In this document: positions 35,816 through 44,625 of the stretch, in pieces
How the letters are laid out: every line of letters begins with the position of its first letter
Position numbering within the stretch: position 1 is the stretch's first letter
Origin: Flavobacterium limicola
GTDB lineage: Bacteria > Bacteroidota > Bacteroidia > Flavobacteriales > Flavobacteriaceae
Assembly: GCF_003634755.1 (NCBI RefSeq)
Contig: NZ_RBXA01000001.1
Location: 186,001 to 250,000, forward strand
Length of the DNA stretch: 64,000 bases
Direction: 5' to 3'
The notes under the pieces: model-generated
Database searches by the model: none
Seen by the model: only the letters and a program-made list of their open reading frames with translations
Told to the model about the DNA's origin: nothing
Made by a program: the position numbers and the translations under genes

Positions 35816-38473
35816 ATGAACAAATTCCTCTTTCTCTTTTTAGTAAGCTTTTCCATACAAGCACAATCGACTCTGACAGGTCACATACATGACATTACAA
35901 AAAATCCCATTCCGTTAGTGAATGTATACATCAAGCCAACCGGGAGCAATGCAATTGATGCTTACACCACTTCTGATAAAGATGGGAATTACAGTCTGAC
36001 AACAAAAAAAACAGGGACCTTTGAGCTTAGTTTTAGTGCCATGTCCTATAAAACAGCTACTTTTTCAGTAGAAATAGAGCCCAATAAAGCATCTGTACAA
36101 AACGCAGTGTTAAGTAACGAGCAACTAGTCCTCAAAGAAGTAATTGTACAGTCGGAAAGACCCGTAACAATCAAAAAAGATACCATTACGATTAATGTGA
36201 AAACATTTTTAAAAGGTAATGAAACTGTGGTTGAAGATTTATTACGAAACTTACCGGGTGTAAATGTAAGCGAGGATGGTACGATTAAAATTGGAAGCAA
36301 AGAAATTGAAAAAGTAATGGTAGAAGGTGACGATTTTTTTGAACGGGGCTACAAATTACTGACGAAAAACTTGAATGCTAACACAATCGATAAAGTAGAA
36401 ATTTACCAAAAATACTCTAACAATAGACTACTCAAAGGAATTGAAAACAGCGACAAAGTAGCTATCAATTTAAAACTTAAAAAAGATTTAAAATTGCAGT
36501 GGTTTGGCAACATGAGTTTGGGTTATGGAGTGGTAAGTGAAAATAGATATGAACTAAGAACCAACTTAATGTCTTTTGGAAAAAAAGCCAAATATTACCT
36601 CATTGGTAACCTCAACAATACAGGAATTGATGCAACTGGTGATATTGACCAACTAATTCGGCCGTTTCGAATGGATGACATAGGAACTTTGGGTGATGAT
36701 GAACAGTCAAATAGTTTGTTAAGTTTAAATAGTGCAAGTCCATCGTTAAAAAAAGAAATCACCAATTTTAATAATGCCGAAATGACATCGCTTAATACAA
36801 TATTTACGTTATCTCCAAAAGTTAAAATGAAAACCTTGGGCTTTTTCAATTGGGATGAAAATGATTTTTTTAGAAATGGATTCCAATCTTACAAAATCAA
36901 CAATACCTCTTTTACTAATACCGAAGATTATGCTTTGGAGAAAAAAAAGGTCATTGGTTTTGGGAAAATTGATTTGATTTATGATGTGTCCAAAACCAAA
37001 ATGTTGGAATTTACTAGTAAGTACAACAATGGTCGACATGAAAGTCAGTCCAGTTTGGTATTCAACAATGATCCAACCATTGAAAAACTTAAGGAAGACA
37101 ACCAATTGATTGATCAAAAATTGGTTTTTACCAATAAAATATCCGACAAAAAAGTGTTTATTATATCTGGACGATATATCAATGAGAAATCGCCACAACA
37201 ATATAACATTAATTCGTTTTTGTTTCCTGATTTATTCCCTTCGCAAAGCAATACTGAGGCTTTGTCGCAAATGAGTGAAAACAAAATGCAATTTGGCGCC
37301 ATCGATGGCCATTTGCTAGACCGAAAAAAGAACGATAATTTACTAGAAATACAAGCGGGTTTTAAATTCCGTCAAGATATTTTAAATACATCCTTGCTTT
37401 TTGAAACCAACAATACAAGCACAGTAGCTTCGCAAGATTACCAGAACCAAGTACAATACAACAGCAGCGATTTTTATTTTAAATCGAAATATTTGTACAA
37501 AAAAGGAAAGTATGGCCTTGTTGCTCAAATAGATGCACACCAACTTATTAATCATTTTACTTTTTTTGATGAGGAGCAAAAGCAACAACCTTTTTTTGTG
37601 AATCCAAAAATTGGCATGAACTGGGAAATCAACACAAACAACAAAGTAGTCACCTCTTATTCTTACAACACGACCAATGCTAAAATTCTTGATATCTATT
37701 CTGATTACGTACTTACAAGTTATCGAAACTTTGATAAAGGCGTTACTAGCTTAAACCAGCTCAACGCGTGCACATTCTTTTTCAATTATGGCATAGGCAA
37801 TTGGGGCAATAAGTTTTTTTCTAATTTTTCGGCGGTTTATAACAAAGACCATGATTTTTATTCCACTAACACAACTTTAGCTCCTAATTATTCGCAAACA
37901 GAAAAAATCATCATCAAAAACCGTGATATGTTTAGTTTGAGTACCAATGCTGATTATTTTATTAAATATATTAGTTCCAATCTAAAACTGACTTCGAGTT
38001 ATTCGAAATCCAATTATAAAAACATCGTAAATAGCACTGATTTCCGGGAAGTAACTTCTAAAAATTACAATTATAGCTTTGAACTGAGGTCAGGTTTCAA
38101 AGGAATTTTCAACTATCATATAGGTAGTAAATGGACAACAAGCGAAGTGGAAACATCGATTGTAAATACAAATACAAACAATATGAGTTTTTTGGATTTA
38201 AATTTTAATTTTTCTAATAAATTCAATGTCGATCTTCAAAGTGAGCGCTACTTTTTTGGCAACCTAAACAAAAACAACAACCGTTATTACTTCTTAGATT
38301 TAGAATCAAAGTACACTGTCAAAGACAATAAATTATCGTTTGTTATCTCTGGCAAAAATCTTTTCAATACTAAAAAATTCACCGAATACTATGTGAGTGA
38401 TATCTCTGTATCTTCTACAGAATATCGTTTGTTATCTCGATATGTACTGTTAAAGATTGACTATAGGTTTTAA
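35816..38473 (+). CDS. TonB-receptor-like outer-membrane protein with carboxypeptidase-regulatory-like N-terminal domain
   Basis: An 885-residue outer-membrane beta-barrel protein. A signal peptide (ending IQAQS, about residue 18) is followed by a CarboxypepD_reg-like Ig-type domain (about 19-100, GHIHDITKNPIPLVNVYI ... SDKDGNYSL). Then comes a plug-like region (DTITINVKTFLKGNETVVEDLLRNLPGV, about 120-150) and a long Tyr/Asn-rich barrel ending LLKIDYRF, a good beta-signal. It is shorter than SusC proteins and no SusD follows. It is the last gene of the GLPGLI cluster, so import or export of the small secreted product is a reasonable guess only. Confidence 0.85.
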   Translation: MNKFLFLFLVSFSIQAQSTLTGHIHDITKNPIPLVNVYIKPTGSNAIDAYTTSDKDGNYSLTTKKTGTFELSFSAMSYKTATFSVEIEPNKASVQNAVLSNEQLVLKEVIVQSERPVTIKKDTITINVKTFLKGNETVVEDLLRNLPGVNVSEDGTIKIGSKEIEKVMVEGDDFFERGYKLLTKNLNANTIDKVEIYQKYSNNRLLKGIENSDKVAINLKLKKDLKLQWFGNMSLGYGVVSENRYELRTNLMSFGKKAKYYLIGNLNNTGIDATGDIDQLIRPFRMDDIGTLGDDEQSNSLLSLNSASPSLKKEITNFNNAEMTSLNTIFTLSPKVKMKTLGFFNWDENDFFRNGFQSYKINNTSFTNTEDYALEKKKVIGFGKIDLIYDVSKTKMLEFTSKYNNGRHESQSSLVFNNDPTIEKLKEDNQLIDQKLVFTNKISDKKVFIISGRYINEKSPQQYNINSFLFPDLFPSQSNTEALSQMSENKMQFGAIDGHLLDRKKNDNLLEIQAGFKFRQDILNTSLLFETNNTSTVASQDYQNQVQYNSSDFYFKSKYLYKKGKYGLVAQIDAHQLINHFTFFDEEQKQQPFFVNPKIGMNWEINTNNKVVTSYSYNTTNAKILDIYSDYVLTSYRNFDKGVTSLNQLNACTFFFNYGIGNWGNKFFSNFSAVYNKDHDFYSTNTTLAPNYSQTEKIIIKNRDMFSLSTNADYFIKYISSNLKLTSSYSKSNYKNIVNSTDFREVTSKNYNYSFELRSGFKGIFNYHIGSKWTTSEVETSIVNTNTNNMSFLDLNFNFSNKFNVDLQSERYFFGNLNKNNNRYYFLDLESKYTVKDNKLSFVISGKNLFNTKKFTEYYVSDISVSSTEYRLLSRYVLLKIDYRF

Positions 38474-38508
38474 TGACAAAGGCCTTGGAATATTTAGCAA
38501 TTTATTTT

Positions 38509-38576
38509 TTAAAACATTAAGAAATTAAGGTTCATTGAGTCTTTTTCTTAATTCCCTTAATTTCTTAATGTTTTAA
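38509..38576. repeat. 22-bp-stem palindromic element (AAAACATTAAGAAATTAAGG)
   Basis: AAAACATTAAGAAATTAAGG (38511-38530) pairs perfectly with CCTTAATTTCTTAATGTTTT (38555-38574), extended by two A/T pairs, around a 24-nt loop. It lies between the TonB-like gene and the dead trmN6 copy. It may serve as a terminator; its length and symmetry also suit a repeat element at the island edge. Confidence 0.75.
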
Positions 38577-38590
38577 TTTATATTATTTTC

Positions 38591-39330
38591 ATGTCTAAAT
38601 TCCAATTCAAACAATTTGCTGTCGAACAAGGCCGTTGCGCTATGAAAATTGGCACCGATGGAGTTCTTCTTGGTGCTTGGGCTCCCATCACCAATAATCC
38701 TTTTAGTATATAGATATTGGTGCCGGAACGGGAATCATTGCCTTGATGCTTGCACAACGAAGCAACGCACAACAAAAAGATACTTTAGAAACTGACGAAG
38801 ACGCCTACTAAAAAGCGACTGATATTTTCGAAAATTCGCCTTGAGGCGATCGCTTATTTTGTTTTCATGCCGGTTTAGACGAAATTATAGAAGAACCCGA
38901 AGATGATCCGAGCCATAGCGAATTGGCACAACAATACGATATAATTGTTTCGAACCCTCCATTTAATACCGAAGATTACAAAACTGATAACGAGCAGCGG
39001 AATCGAGCCCGTTTTGCTGACGCAATGCCTTTTGAAGATTTTATTGAAGCTTCCGACTTGTTACTTTCGGAAAACGGAATATTCGCAGTAATTATTCCTT
39101 TAAAACAAGAAGAAACTTTCTTGGCTCTAGCCACAACATTAGAATTATACCAATTAAAAATCACTAGACTAAAAAGAAATCCAACCACCGAAATCAAGCG
39201 TAGTTTATTGGCTTTTATCCGAAATGAAAAAATTGACTTTCCTATTGACGAATTGATTATCGAAACTTCCCGACACATTTATACTACCGAATACATTGAA
39301 TTGACTAAGGATTTTTACTTGAAGATGTAA
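38591..39330 (+). pseudogene. Broken second copy of trmN6
   Basis: Reading the pieces together gives a full TrmN6 homologue of the gene at 31761: [20 protein letters not shown] at the start, SNPPFNTEDY in the middle and TKDFYLKM at the end. One base is missing near 38709 (AGTATATAG for SILD), a TAA stands at the codon after DAY near 38808, and TGG has become TGA near 38843. An in-frame insertion encoding DPSHSELAQQ (38905-38936) is absent from the intact copy. Only the last 135 codons remain open, from 38923. The two copies are clearly diverged, so the duplication is old or the second copy came from a relative. Confidence 0.9.
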
Positions 39331-39563
39331 TTCAAAATCACAACTAAAAACAACAGCACTATTACTCCAAATAAATTTCCAACGAGAACTAATTATTTTA
39401 TTGTAAATTAGTATATTGATTTTTAAATAAAACGAGCTTTCAAAAACCCCCTTTTTATTTATAAAATCATTTACTTCTAGGTTACAACATAAAAATATAA
39501 CATTTGTTAATGCTTTTGTTATATTTCTTTATGTAAATTTGCATTACATTAAAATTAACATCC

Positions 39564-40742
39564 ATGAAACCAGACTTATTTCAATCTCCAGATTATTACT
39601 TACTCGACGACTTACTAACCGAAGAGCACAAACTAGTGCGTGACTCCGCACGTGCGTGGGTAAAAAAAGAAGTTTCTCCTATAATAGAAGAATATGCTCA
39701 AAAAGCCGAATTTCCAAAACAAATCATAAAAGGTTTGGGCGAAATTGGCGGATTTGGCCCTTATATTCCGGAAGAATATGGCGGAGCAGGTTTAGACCAA
39801 ATTTCATACGGTTTGATTATGCAGGAAATTGAGCGCGGTGATTCTGGCGTTCGATCTACTTCTTCTGTACAATCCTCTTTAGTGATGTATCCAATTTGGA
39901 AATACGGGAATGAAGAGCAACGCGTAAAATATTTACCTAAGTTAGCCACTGGCGAATACATGGGATGTTTTGGATTAACGGAACCTAATTATGGTTCAGA
40001 TCCAGGAAGTATGATTACCAACTTCAAAGATATGGGCGATCATTATTTATTGAATGGTGCCAAAATGTGGATATCAAATGCGCCGTTTGCGGATATTGCA
40101 ATAGTTTGGGCAAAAAATGAAGAAGGAAGAATTCACGGTTTAATTGTAGAACGCGGAATGGAAGGTTTTTCTACTCCAGAAACACATAACAAATGGTCAC
40201 TTCGTGCATCGTCTACTGGAGAATTAATTTTTGACAATGTAAAAGTTCCGAAAGAAAACTTATTACCAAATAAATCTGGATTAGGAGCACCACTTGGCTG
40301 TCTTGATTCAGCACGTTACGGAATTGCTTGGGGTGCTATTGGTGCTGCAATGGACTGTTATGATACGGCGCTGCGTTACGCAAAAGAAAGAATCCAGTTT
40401 GACAAACCTATTGCAGGAACTCAATTACAACAAAAGAAACTAGCCGAAATGATTACTGAAATCACTAAAGCACAATTATTGACTTGGAGATTAGGTGTTT
40501 TAAGAAATGAAGGCAAAGCAACAACTGCTCAAATCTCAATGGCAAAAAGAAACAATGTAGATATGGCGATTCATATTGCTCGCGAAGCTAGACAAATGCT
40601 AGGTGGAATGGGAATTACAGGAGAGTATTCTATCATGCGACACATGATGAATTTAGAATCGGTGATTACGTACGAAGGAACACATGATATCCATCTATTG
40701 ATTACCGGAATGGATATTACCGGAATTCCAGCTTTTAAATAG
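39564..40742 (+). CDS. Acyl-CoA dehydrogenase, glutaryl-CoA dehydrogenase-like
   Basis: A 392-residue FAD-dependent acyl-CoA dehydrogenase. The signature CFGLTEPNYGSDPGSM and the C-terminal ARQMLGGMGITGEYSIMRHMMNLESVITYEGTHDIH are those of the glutaryl-CoA dehydrogenase branch, with the catalytic Glu in TYEGTHD. That enzyme makes crotonyl-CoA in lysine/tryptophan breakdown. TAAATTTG at 39534-39541 is a candidate -7 box 23 bp before the ATG. The gene is monocistronic with its own terminator. Substrate specificity within the branch is inferred, not proven. Confidence 0.9.
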   Translation: MKPDLFQSPDYYLLDDLLTEEHKLVRDSARAWVKKEVSPIIEEYAQKAEFPKQIIKGLGEIGGFGPYIPEEYGGAGLDQISYGLIMQEIERGDSGVRSTSSVQSSLVMYPIWKYGNEEQRVKYLPKLATGEYMGCFGLTEPNYGSDPGSMITNFKDMGDHYLLNGAKMWISNAPFADIAIVWAKNEEGRIHGLIVERGMEGFSTPETHNKWSLRASSTGELIFDNVKVPKENLLPNKSGLGAPLGCLDSARYGIAWGAIGAAMDCYDTALRYAKERIQFDKPIAGTQLQQKKLAEMITEITKAQLLTWRLGVLRNEGKATTAQISMAKRNNVDMAIHIAREARQMLGGMGITGEYSIMRHMMNLESVITYEGTHDIHLLITGMDITGIPAFK

Positions 40743-40779
40743 TAGTAAACGATTATTAAAGTATTTGTAAAATTGATTG

Positions 40780-40810
40780 AAAAAGCTTCTTGGAAACAGG
40801 AAGCTTTTTT
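40780..40810 (+). terminator. Terminator of the acyl-CoA dehydrogenase gene
   Basis: AAAAAGCTTC (40780-40789) pairs with GAAGCTTTTT (40800-40809) in a 10-bp stem, followed by T residues, about 40 bp after the stop. Confidence 0.85.
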
Positions 40811-40834
40811 ATATTTACATAAAAAATACCACCT

Positions 40835-41617
40835 ATGAATATTGAAACAATCAACAATAGCATTCAGCCCCAAAAAGAACTATTGTTACAACATTCTTTA
40901 TACAAAAAAGTAAAAACTATTGAGGATTTACAGTGTTTTCTAGAAAATCATGTCTATGCAGTTTGGGATTTCATGTCGTTATTAAAAGCACTACAATCTA
41001 AACTGACCTGTACAACAACTCCATGGTTTGCCACTCAAAATCCTGAAACAAGATATTTGATAAATGAAATAGTACTTGCCGAAGAATCTGATTTAACACT
41101 AGACGGAAACCGTTCCAGTCATTACGAAATGTATATTGAAGCAATGAAAGCCTGTGGAGCAAACACCGCTGGAATTGAAGATTTTTTATCTGAAGTGGAT
41201 TCACTTAAAAACATATTTGTTGCGATTAAAACCAGTCATTTACACCCAAATATCAAAGCTTTTTTAGACTTTACTTTCAGAGTCATTGAAGAAGGGAAAT
41301 CCCATGAAATAGCGGCCGCTTTTACTTTTGGAAGAGAAGATTTAATTCCAAGTATGTTCACTGAAATCTTGAAAAATTTTCAATCAAATTTCCCGCAAAC
41401 GGATTTGAGTAAACTCATTTATTATTTTGAAAGACACATCGAATTAGATGCTAACGAACACGGACCAATGGCAATGAAAATGATCACAGAACTTTGCGGT
41501 ACGGATGCACAAAAATGGTTCGATGTAGAAGAGGTTTCTAAATTAGCCTTAGAAAAACGTATTGGTCTTTGGGATGCTATTGAAGAGACTATCATGATGA
41601 ATGTAGAATTGGCATAG
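40835..41617 (+). CDS. DUF3050 family protein (heme-oxygenase-like fold)
   Basis: A 260-residue cytoplasmic protein of the DUF3050 family. The conserved N-terminal block FLENHVYAVWDFMSLLKALQ and the LINEIVLAEESD, SHYEMYIEAMKA and FTFGREDLIPSMF blocks are in order. The His/Glu-rich all-helical pattern suits the heme-oxygenase-like diiron fold (His in ENHVYAVWDF, Glu in EESD, His in FERHIELD). The family has no settled function. It is followed by its own terminator. Confidence 0.87.
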   Translation: MNIETINNSIQPQKELLLQHSLYKKVKTIEDLQCFLENHVYAVWDFMSLLKALQSKLTCTTTPWFATQNPETRYLINEIVLAEESDLTLDGNRSSHYEMYIEAMKACGANTAGIEDFLSEVDSLKNIFVAIKTSHLHPNIKAFLDFTFRVIEEGKSHEIAAAFTFGREDLIPSMFTEILKNFQSNFPQTDLSKLIYYFERHIELDANEHGPMAMKMITELCGTDAQKWFDVEEVSKLALEKRIGLWDAIEETIMMNVELA

Positions 41618-41712
41618 ACCCAATTTACCCAAATAAATGTAAGTATCGCTTAGAAATGAATTAGATCTAATTTCAAATTAATGAAAAACAACTTCTTCAA
41701 ATAATACCAATG

Positions 41713-41739
41713 AAAAAATAGCTTTATTAGCTATTTTTT
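41713..41739 (+). terminator. Terminator of the DUF3050 gene
   Basis: AAAAAATAGCT and AGCTATTTTTT pair over 11 bp around TTATT, with a T run after it. It lies 96 bp after the stop and 27 bp before the phosphoesterase gene. Confidence 0.85.
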
Positions 41740-41765
41740 TTATCTTTATTTTTTAAATTAAATAA

Positions 41766-42662
41766 ATGTCTTCCCAAGAACGATTGACTAGAGCTTACAA
41801 AGAAGCCCACAGAATTCCTTTTGACGATCAATCAAAATTCATTCTTTTTAGTGACTGCCACAGAAGTGATAATAGTTTTGCGGATGATTTTGCAAGCAAT
41901 CGAAATGTGTATTTTCATGCGATGACCCAATATTACAACGATGGCTTTTCTTATTGTGAGTTGGGAGATGGAGATGAATTATGGGAGAACATTTTTTTTA
42001 AAACCATTTTTGAAGCACACAAAAACGTGTATCTTTTACTAAAGAAATTTCACGATTCCAATAGATATTATAAGATTTGGGGAAATCATGAAATGACTTT
42101 TCGAGATAAAGATCATGTAGAAAAAACACTTACCACCTATACAAATACACAGAACGACAGAATTGAGCCCTTGTTTACTGGTATAAAATGTCACGAAGCA
42201 ATCGTTTTAGTTCATCAGGAAACCAAACAAGAACTATTTTTGACCCATGGTCATCAAGCTGATTTTATGAATTATGTAGGTTGGAAAATCAACAGAACCA
42301 TGGTGCGATTATTATGGAAGCCATTACAAATCTGGGGAATATCCGATCCTACAAGTCCCGCCAAAAATTATGTGGAACGAATAAAAATCGAACTACGTAT
42401 CAAAAAATGGATTGAGAACAACAATCGCAAAATTACTATTGTGGGCCACACGCACCGCCCTAGTTTTTCTTACCCAAGTCAGAACGCGACACCTTATTTC
42501 AATGACGGAAGCTGCGTTCATCCTAGAAGTATCACCGGGATTGAAATAGTAAATGGAACGATAACACTTATAAAGTGGTTTATCGACACTAAGGAAAATG
42601 GCATTCTGCAAGTTGTTAGAGAAGTACTGGAAGGCCCTACCAATCTAAAGGATTATAAATAA
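41766..42662 (+). CDS. Calcineurin-like metallophosphoesterase
   Basis: A 298-residue metallophosphoesterase. The metal-binding set is complete: DCH at residues 30-32, GDGDELWEN with Asp68, GNHE with Asn107-His108, THGHQ and a late GHTHRP. The DCH start (rather than DxH with a small residue) and length suggest the UDP-2,3-diacylglucosamine pyrophosphatase-like or general MPP branch. No signal peptide is seen. It ends at a terminator shared with the convergent ferredoxin gene. The substrate is unknown. Confidence 0.85.
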   Translation: MSSQERLTRAYKEAHRIPFDDQSKFILFSDCHRSDNSFADDFASNRNVYFHAMTQYYNDGFSYCELGDGDELWENIFFKTIFEAHKNVYLLLKKFHDSNRYYKIWGNHEMTFRDKDHVEKTLTTYTNTQNDRIEPLFTGIKCHEAIVLVHQETKQELFLTHGHQADFMNYVGWKINRTMVRLLWKPLQIWGISDPTSPAKNYVERIKIELRIKKWIENNNRKITIVGHTHRPSFSYPSQNATPYFNDGSCVHPRSITGIEIVNGTITLIKWFIDTKENGILQVVREVLEGPTNLKDYK

Positions 42663-42665
42663 ATA

Positions 42666-42690
42666 AAACGTTTGCCTCAGCAAACGCTTT
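42666..42690. terminator. Bidirectional terminator (CGTTTGC/GCAAACG)
   Basis: A 7-bp perfect stem, CGTTTGC (42669-42675) and GCAAACG (42680-42686), has a CTCA loop and A/T flanks. It separates the convergent phosphoesterase and ferredoxin genes. Confidence 0.8.
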
Positions 42691-42694
42691 ATCA

Positions 42695-43012
42695 TTAATT
42701 TTCCGGAGCTAACTCCAGTTCTAATCCTTCGAGACTTTCGGTGATTGGTATTTGACAGCCCAAACGACTGTTTGATTTTACGTAGAATGCTTCTGACAAC
42801 ATCGCTTCTTCATCCTCGCCCATTGCCGGCAAAGGCACGTCATTAAGAACGTAACATTGACAAGAAGCACACATGGCCATTCCGCCACAAGTCCCTTCTA
42901 CAGGAAGCTCATAGGCTTTACATAATTCCATGATATTCATGGCCATATCTGTAGGAGCTTGTAATTCATGCACTACTCCTTCTCTATCTTTAATTTTTAT
43001 TAATACATCCAT
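42695..43012 (-). CDS. Adrenodoxin-type [2Fe-2S] ferredoxin
   Basis: A 105-residue electron carrier. The cluster ligands are Cys42, Cys48, Cys51 and Cys86, in TCGGMAMCASCQC and LGCQIP, the CX5CX2C...C spacing of vertebrate/ISC-type ferredoxins. An extra Cys53 is present. With the NifU-domain and Mrp genes downstream in the region on the same strand, a role in Fe-S cluster assembly is likely. The 175 bp upstream before NifU holds a repeat element, so co-transcription is uncertain. Confidence 0.93.
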   Translation of the reverse strand: MDVLIKIKDREGVVHELQAPTDMAMNIMELCKAYELPVEGTCGGMAMCASCQCYVLNDVPLPAMGEDEEAMLSEAFYVKSNSRLGCQIPITESLEGLELELAPEN

Positions 43013-43067
43013 GTGATTGTGGGTGTTTGGTTTTAACCAATCGGTATTGATTATTGAGTACTGGATT

Positions 43068-43180
43068 GCGTGAGGGATAAAAGCCAGCTACCGAAGTAGC
43101 GCGTATAGCCCGACGGTTTTAAGAAAAAAGGCCTTTACCCGTTAAAACAAGTAGCCTTTTTTCTAAAAAGGGTCACGCCC
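43068..43180 (-). repeat. Structured repeat, family B (GGGCGTGACCC...CCCTCACGC)
   Basis: On the minus strand it runs from GGGCGTGACCC through an 11-bp stem (AGAAAAAAGGC/GCCTTTTTTCT), then GTCGGGCTATACGCGC, a small GCTAC/GTAGC hairpin, and TTATCCCTCACGC. The ends GGGCGTGA and TCACGC are near-inverted. From general knowledge this GGGCTATACGC type of element is widespread in Flavobacterium. It occurs once here, between the NifU and ferredoxin genes. Confidence 0.65.
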
Positions 43181-43187
43181 AAAATAT

Positions 43188-43427
43188 TTATAGAATATTT
43201 ACAACAGTCTCTATTTGTGGTGCAAACTTTTTGATGGTAGTTTCCACGCCGGCTCTGAGTGTCATTTGGTTTACACTGCAACTGGTGCATGCTCCCTCTA
43301 GACGTACTTTTACGTGTTTGTCGTCCTCGATGGAAATCAATGTGATATCACCGCCGTCAGAATTCAAAAAAGGTCTGATTTCTTCAAGTGCTTTTTGAAC
43401 TTCTACAAATAATTCTTCTGTTGTCAT
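43188..43427 (-). CDS. NifU C-terminal-domain Fe-S scaffold protein
   Basis: A 79-residue single-domain scaffold that carries a transient Fe-S cluster. The motif GACTSCSVNQMTLRAGVE has the CxxC ligands Cys47 and Cys50. The N-terminal RPFLNSDGGDITLI block is the usual start of this domain. It lies 70 bp after the Mrp ATPase gene on the same strand, and the pair probably works together in cluster transfer. The short length fits the stand-alone Nfu form. Confidence 0.94.
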   Translation of the reverse strand: MTTEELFVEVQKALEEIRPFLNSDGGDITLISIEDDKHVKVRLEGACTSCSVNQMTLRAGVETTIKKFAPQIETVVNIL

Positions 43428-43497
43428 TTTCTTTATTTAAAGATTGAAAGATTAGAAAATTGAAAGATTAAAAATCATTTTCAAAAGATTCTAATTT

Positions 43498-44625
43498 CTA
43501 TTTTTTTACTGCTGAACAACCGGCCATAGTAGTAATTTTAACTGCCTCAGTCGCAGGTAAACTTTCATTTCTATTTACGGTTTCTTGCACTACATTTCTT
43601 GTGATTTGTTCGAAAACGGTTTCAATAACGGAACCGGTTTGCATTGCTGCCGGACGACCGTAATCTCCCGCTTCACGAATGGATTGTACGATAGGCACTT
43701 CACCAAGGAACGGCACGCCTAAGTCTTCTGAAAGATTTCTGGCTCCTTCTTTTCCAAAGATGTAATATTTATTTTCCGGTAATTCTTCTGGTGTGAAATA
43801 CGCCATGTTTTCTATAATTCCCAATACAGGAACATTTATAGCTTCAGACATGAACATTGAAACTCCTTTTTTGGCATCGGCCAAAGCTACAGCTTGTGGC
43901 GTACTTACAATCACAACACCCGTTATAGGCAATGATTGAACGATAGAAAGGTGAATATCTCCCGTTCCTGGTGGCAAATCGACTAACATGAAATCCAATT
44001 CTCCCCAGTCGGCATCAAAAATCATTTGGTTCAACGCTTTGGAAGCCATTGGCCCCCTCCAGATTACCGCTTGACTTGGGGCTGTAAAAAATCCAATCGA
44101 AAGAATTTTTACTTCGTAACTTTCAACAGGTTTCATTTTTGATTTCCCGTCAACTGTTACAGAAACTGGTTTTTCATTTTCTACGTCAAACATGATTGGC
44201 ATAGACGGCCCGTAAATATCGGCATCAAGGATTCCAACTGAGAAACCCATTTTTGCTAGTGATACCGCTAGATTTGCGGTAACAGTAGATTTCCCAACTC
44301 CTCCTTTACCAGAGGCAACACCTATGATGTTTTTGATTCCCGGTATTGATTTTCCTTTGATTTCTGGTTTGTCCGGAACCTCAACTTTACTATTAATTTT
44401 GATTTTAGCATCCGGAGACACTAGTTCAAGAATTGTTTTTCTGATGTCGTCTTCTGCACGCTTTTTAATGTGCATCGCCGGTGTGTGCAATACTAAATCC
44501 ACTACTACTTCATCGCCAAAAGTGATCACATTTGCTATTGCACCACTTTCAACCATATTTTTCCCTTCTCCAGCTATAGTTATCGTCTCTAAAGCTTTAA
44601 GAATGTCTTTTCTGTCTAATTTCAT
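43498..44625 (-). CDS. Mrp/NBP35 family Fe-S carrier ATPase
   Basis: An ATPase of about 375 residues (Mrp/ApbC) that binds and transfers Fe-S clusters. The deviant Walker A GKGGVGKSTVTANLA is at about residues 105-119, followed by DADIYGPSMP and DLPPGTGD. An N-terminal DUF59/MIP18-like segment (residues 1-85) precedes it. The usual CxxC near the C-terminus is not seen; only one Cys, in TTMAGCSAV, is present. I start at 44625 (MKLDRKDIL). An upstream ATG at 44652 is less likely. It is next to NifU, matching the pairing in many bacteria. Confidence 0.93.
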   Translation of the reverse strand: MKLDRKDILKALETITIAGEGKNMVESGAIANVITFGDEVVVDLVLHTPAMHIKKRAEDDIRKTILELVSPDAKIKINSKVEVPDKPEIKGKSIPGIKNIIGVASGKGGVGKSTVTANLAVSLAKMGFSVGILDADIYGPSMPIMFDVENEKPVSVTVDGKSKMKPVESYEVKILSIGFFTAPSQAVIWRGPMASKALNQMIFDADWGELDFMLVDLPPGTGDIHLSIVQSLPITGVVIVSTPQAVALADAKKGVSMFMSEAINVPVLGIIENMAYFTPEELPENKYYIFGKEGARNLSEDLGVPFLGEVPIVQSIREAGDYGRPAAMQTGSVIETVFEQITRNVVQETVNRNESLPATEAVKITTMAGCSAVKK

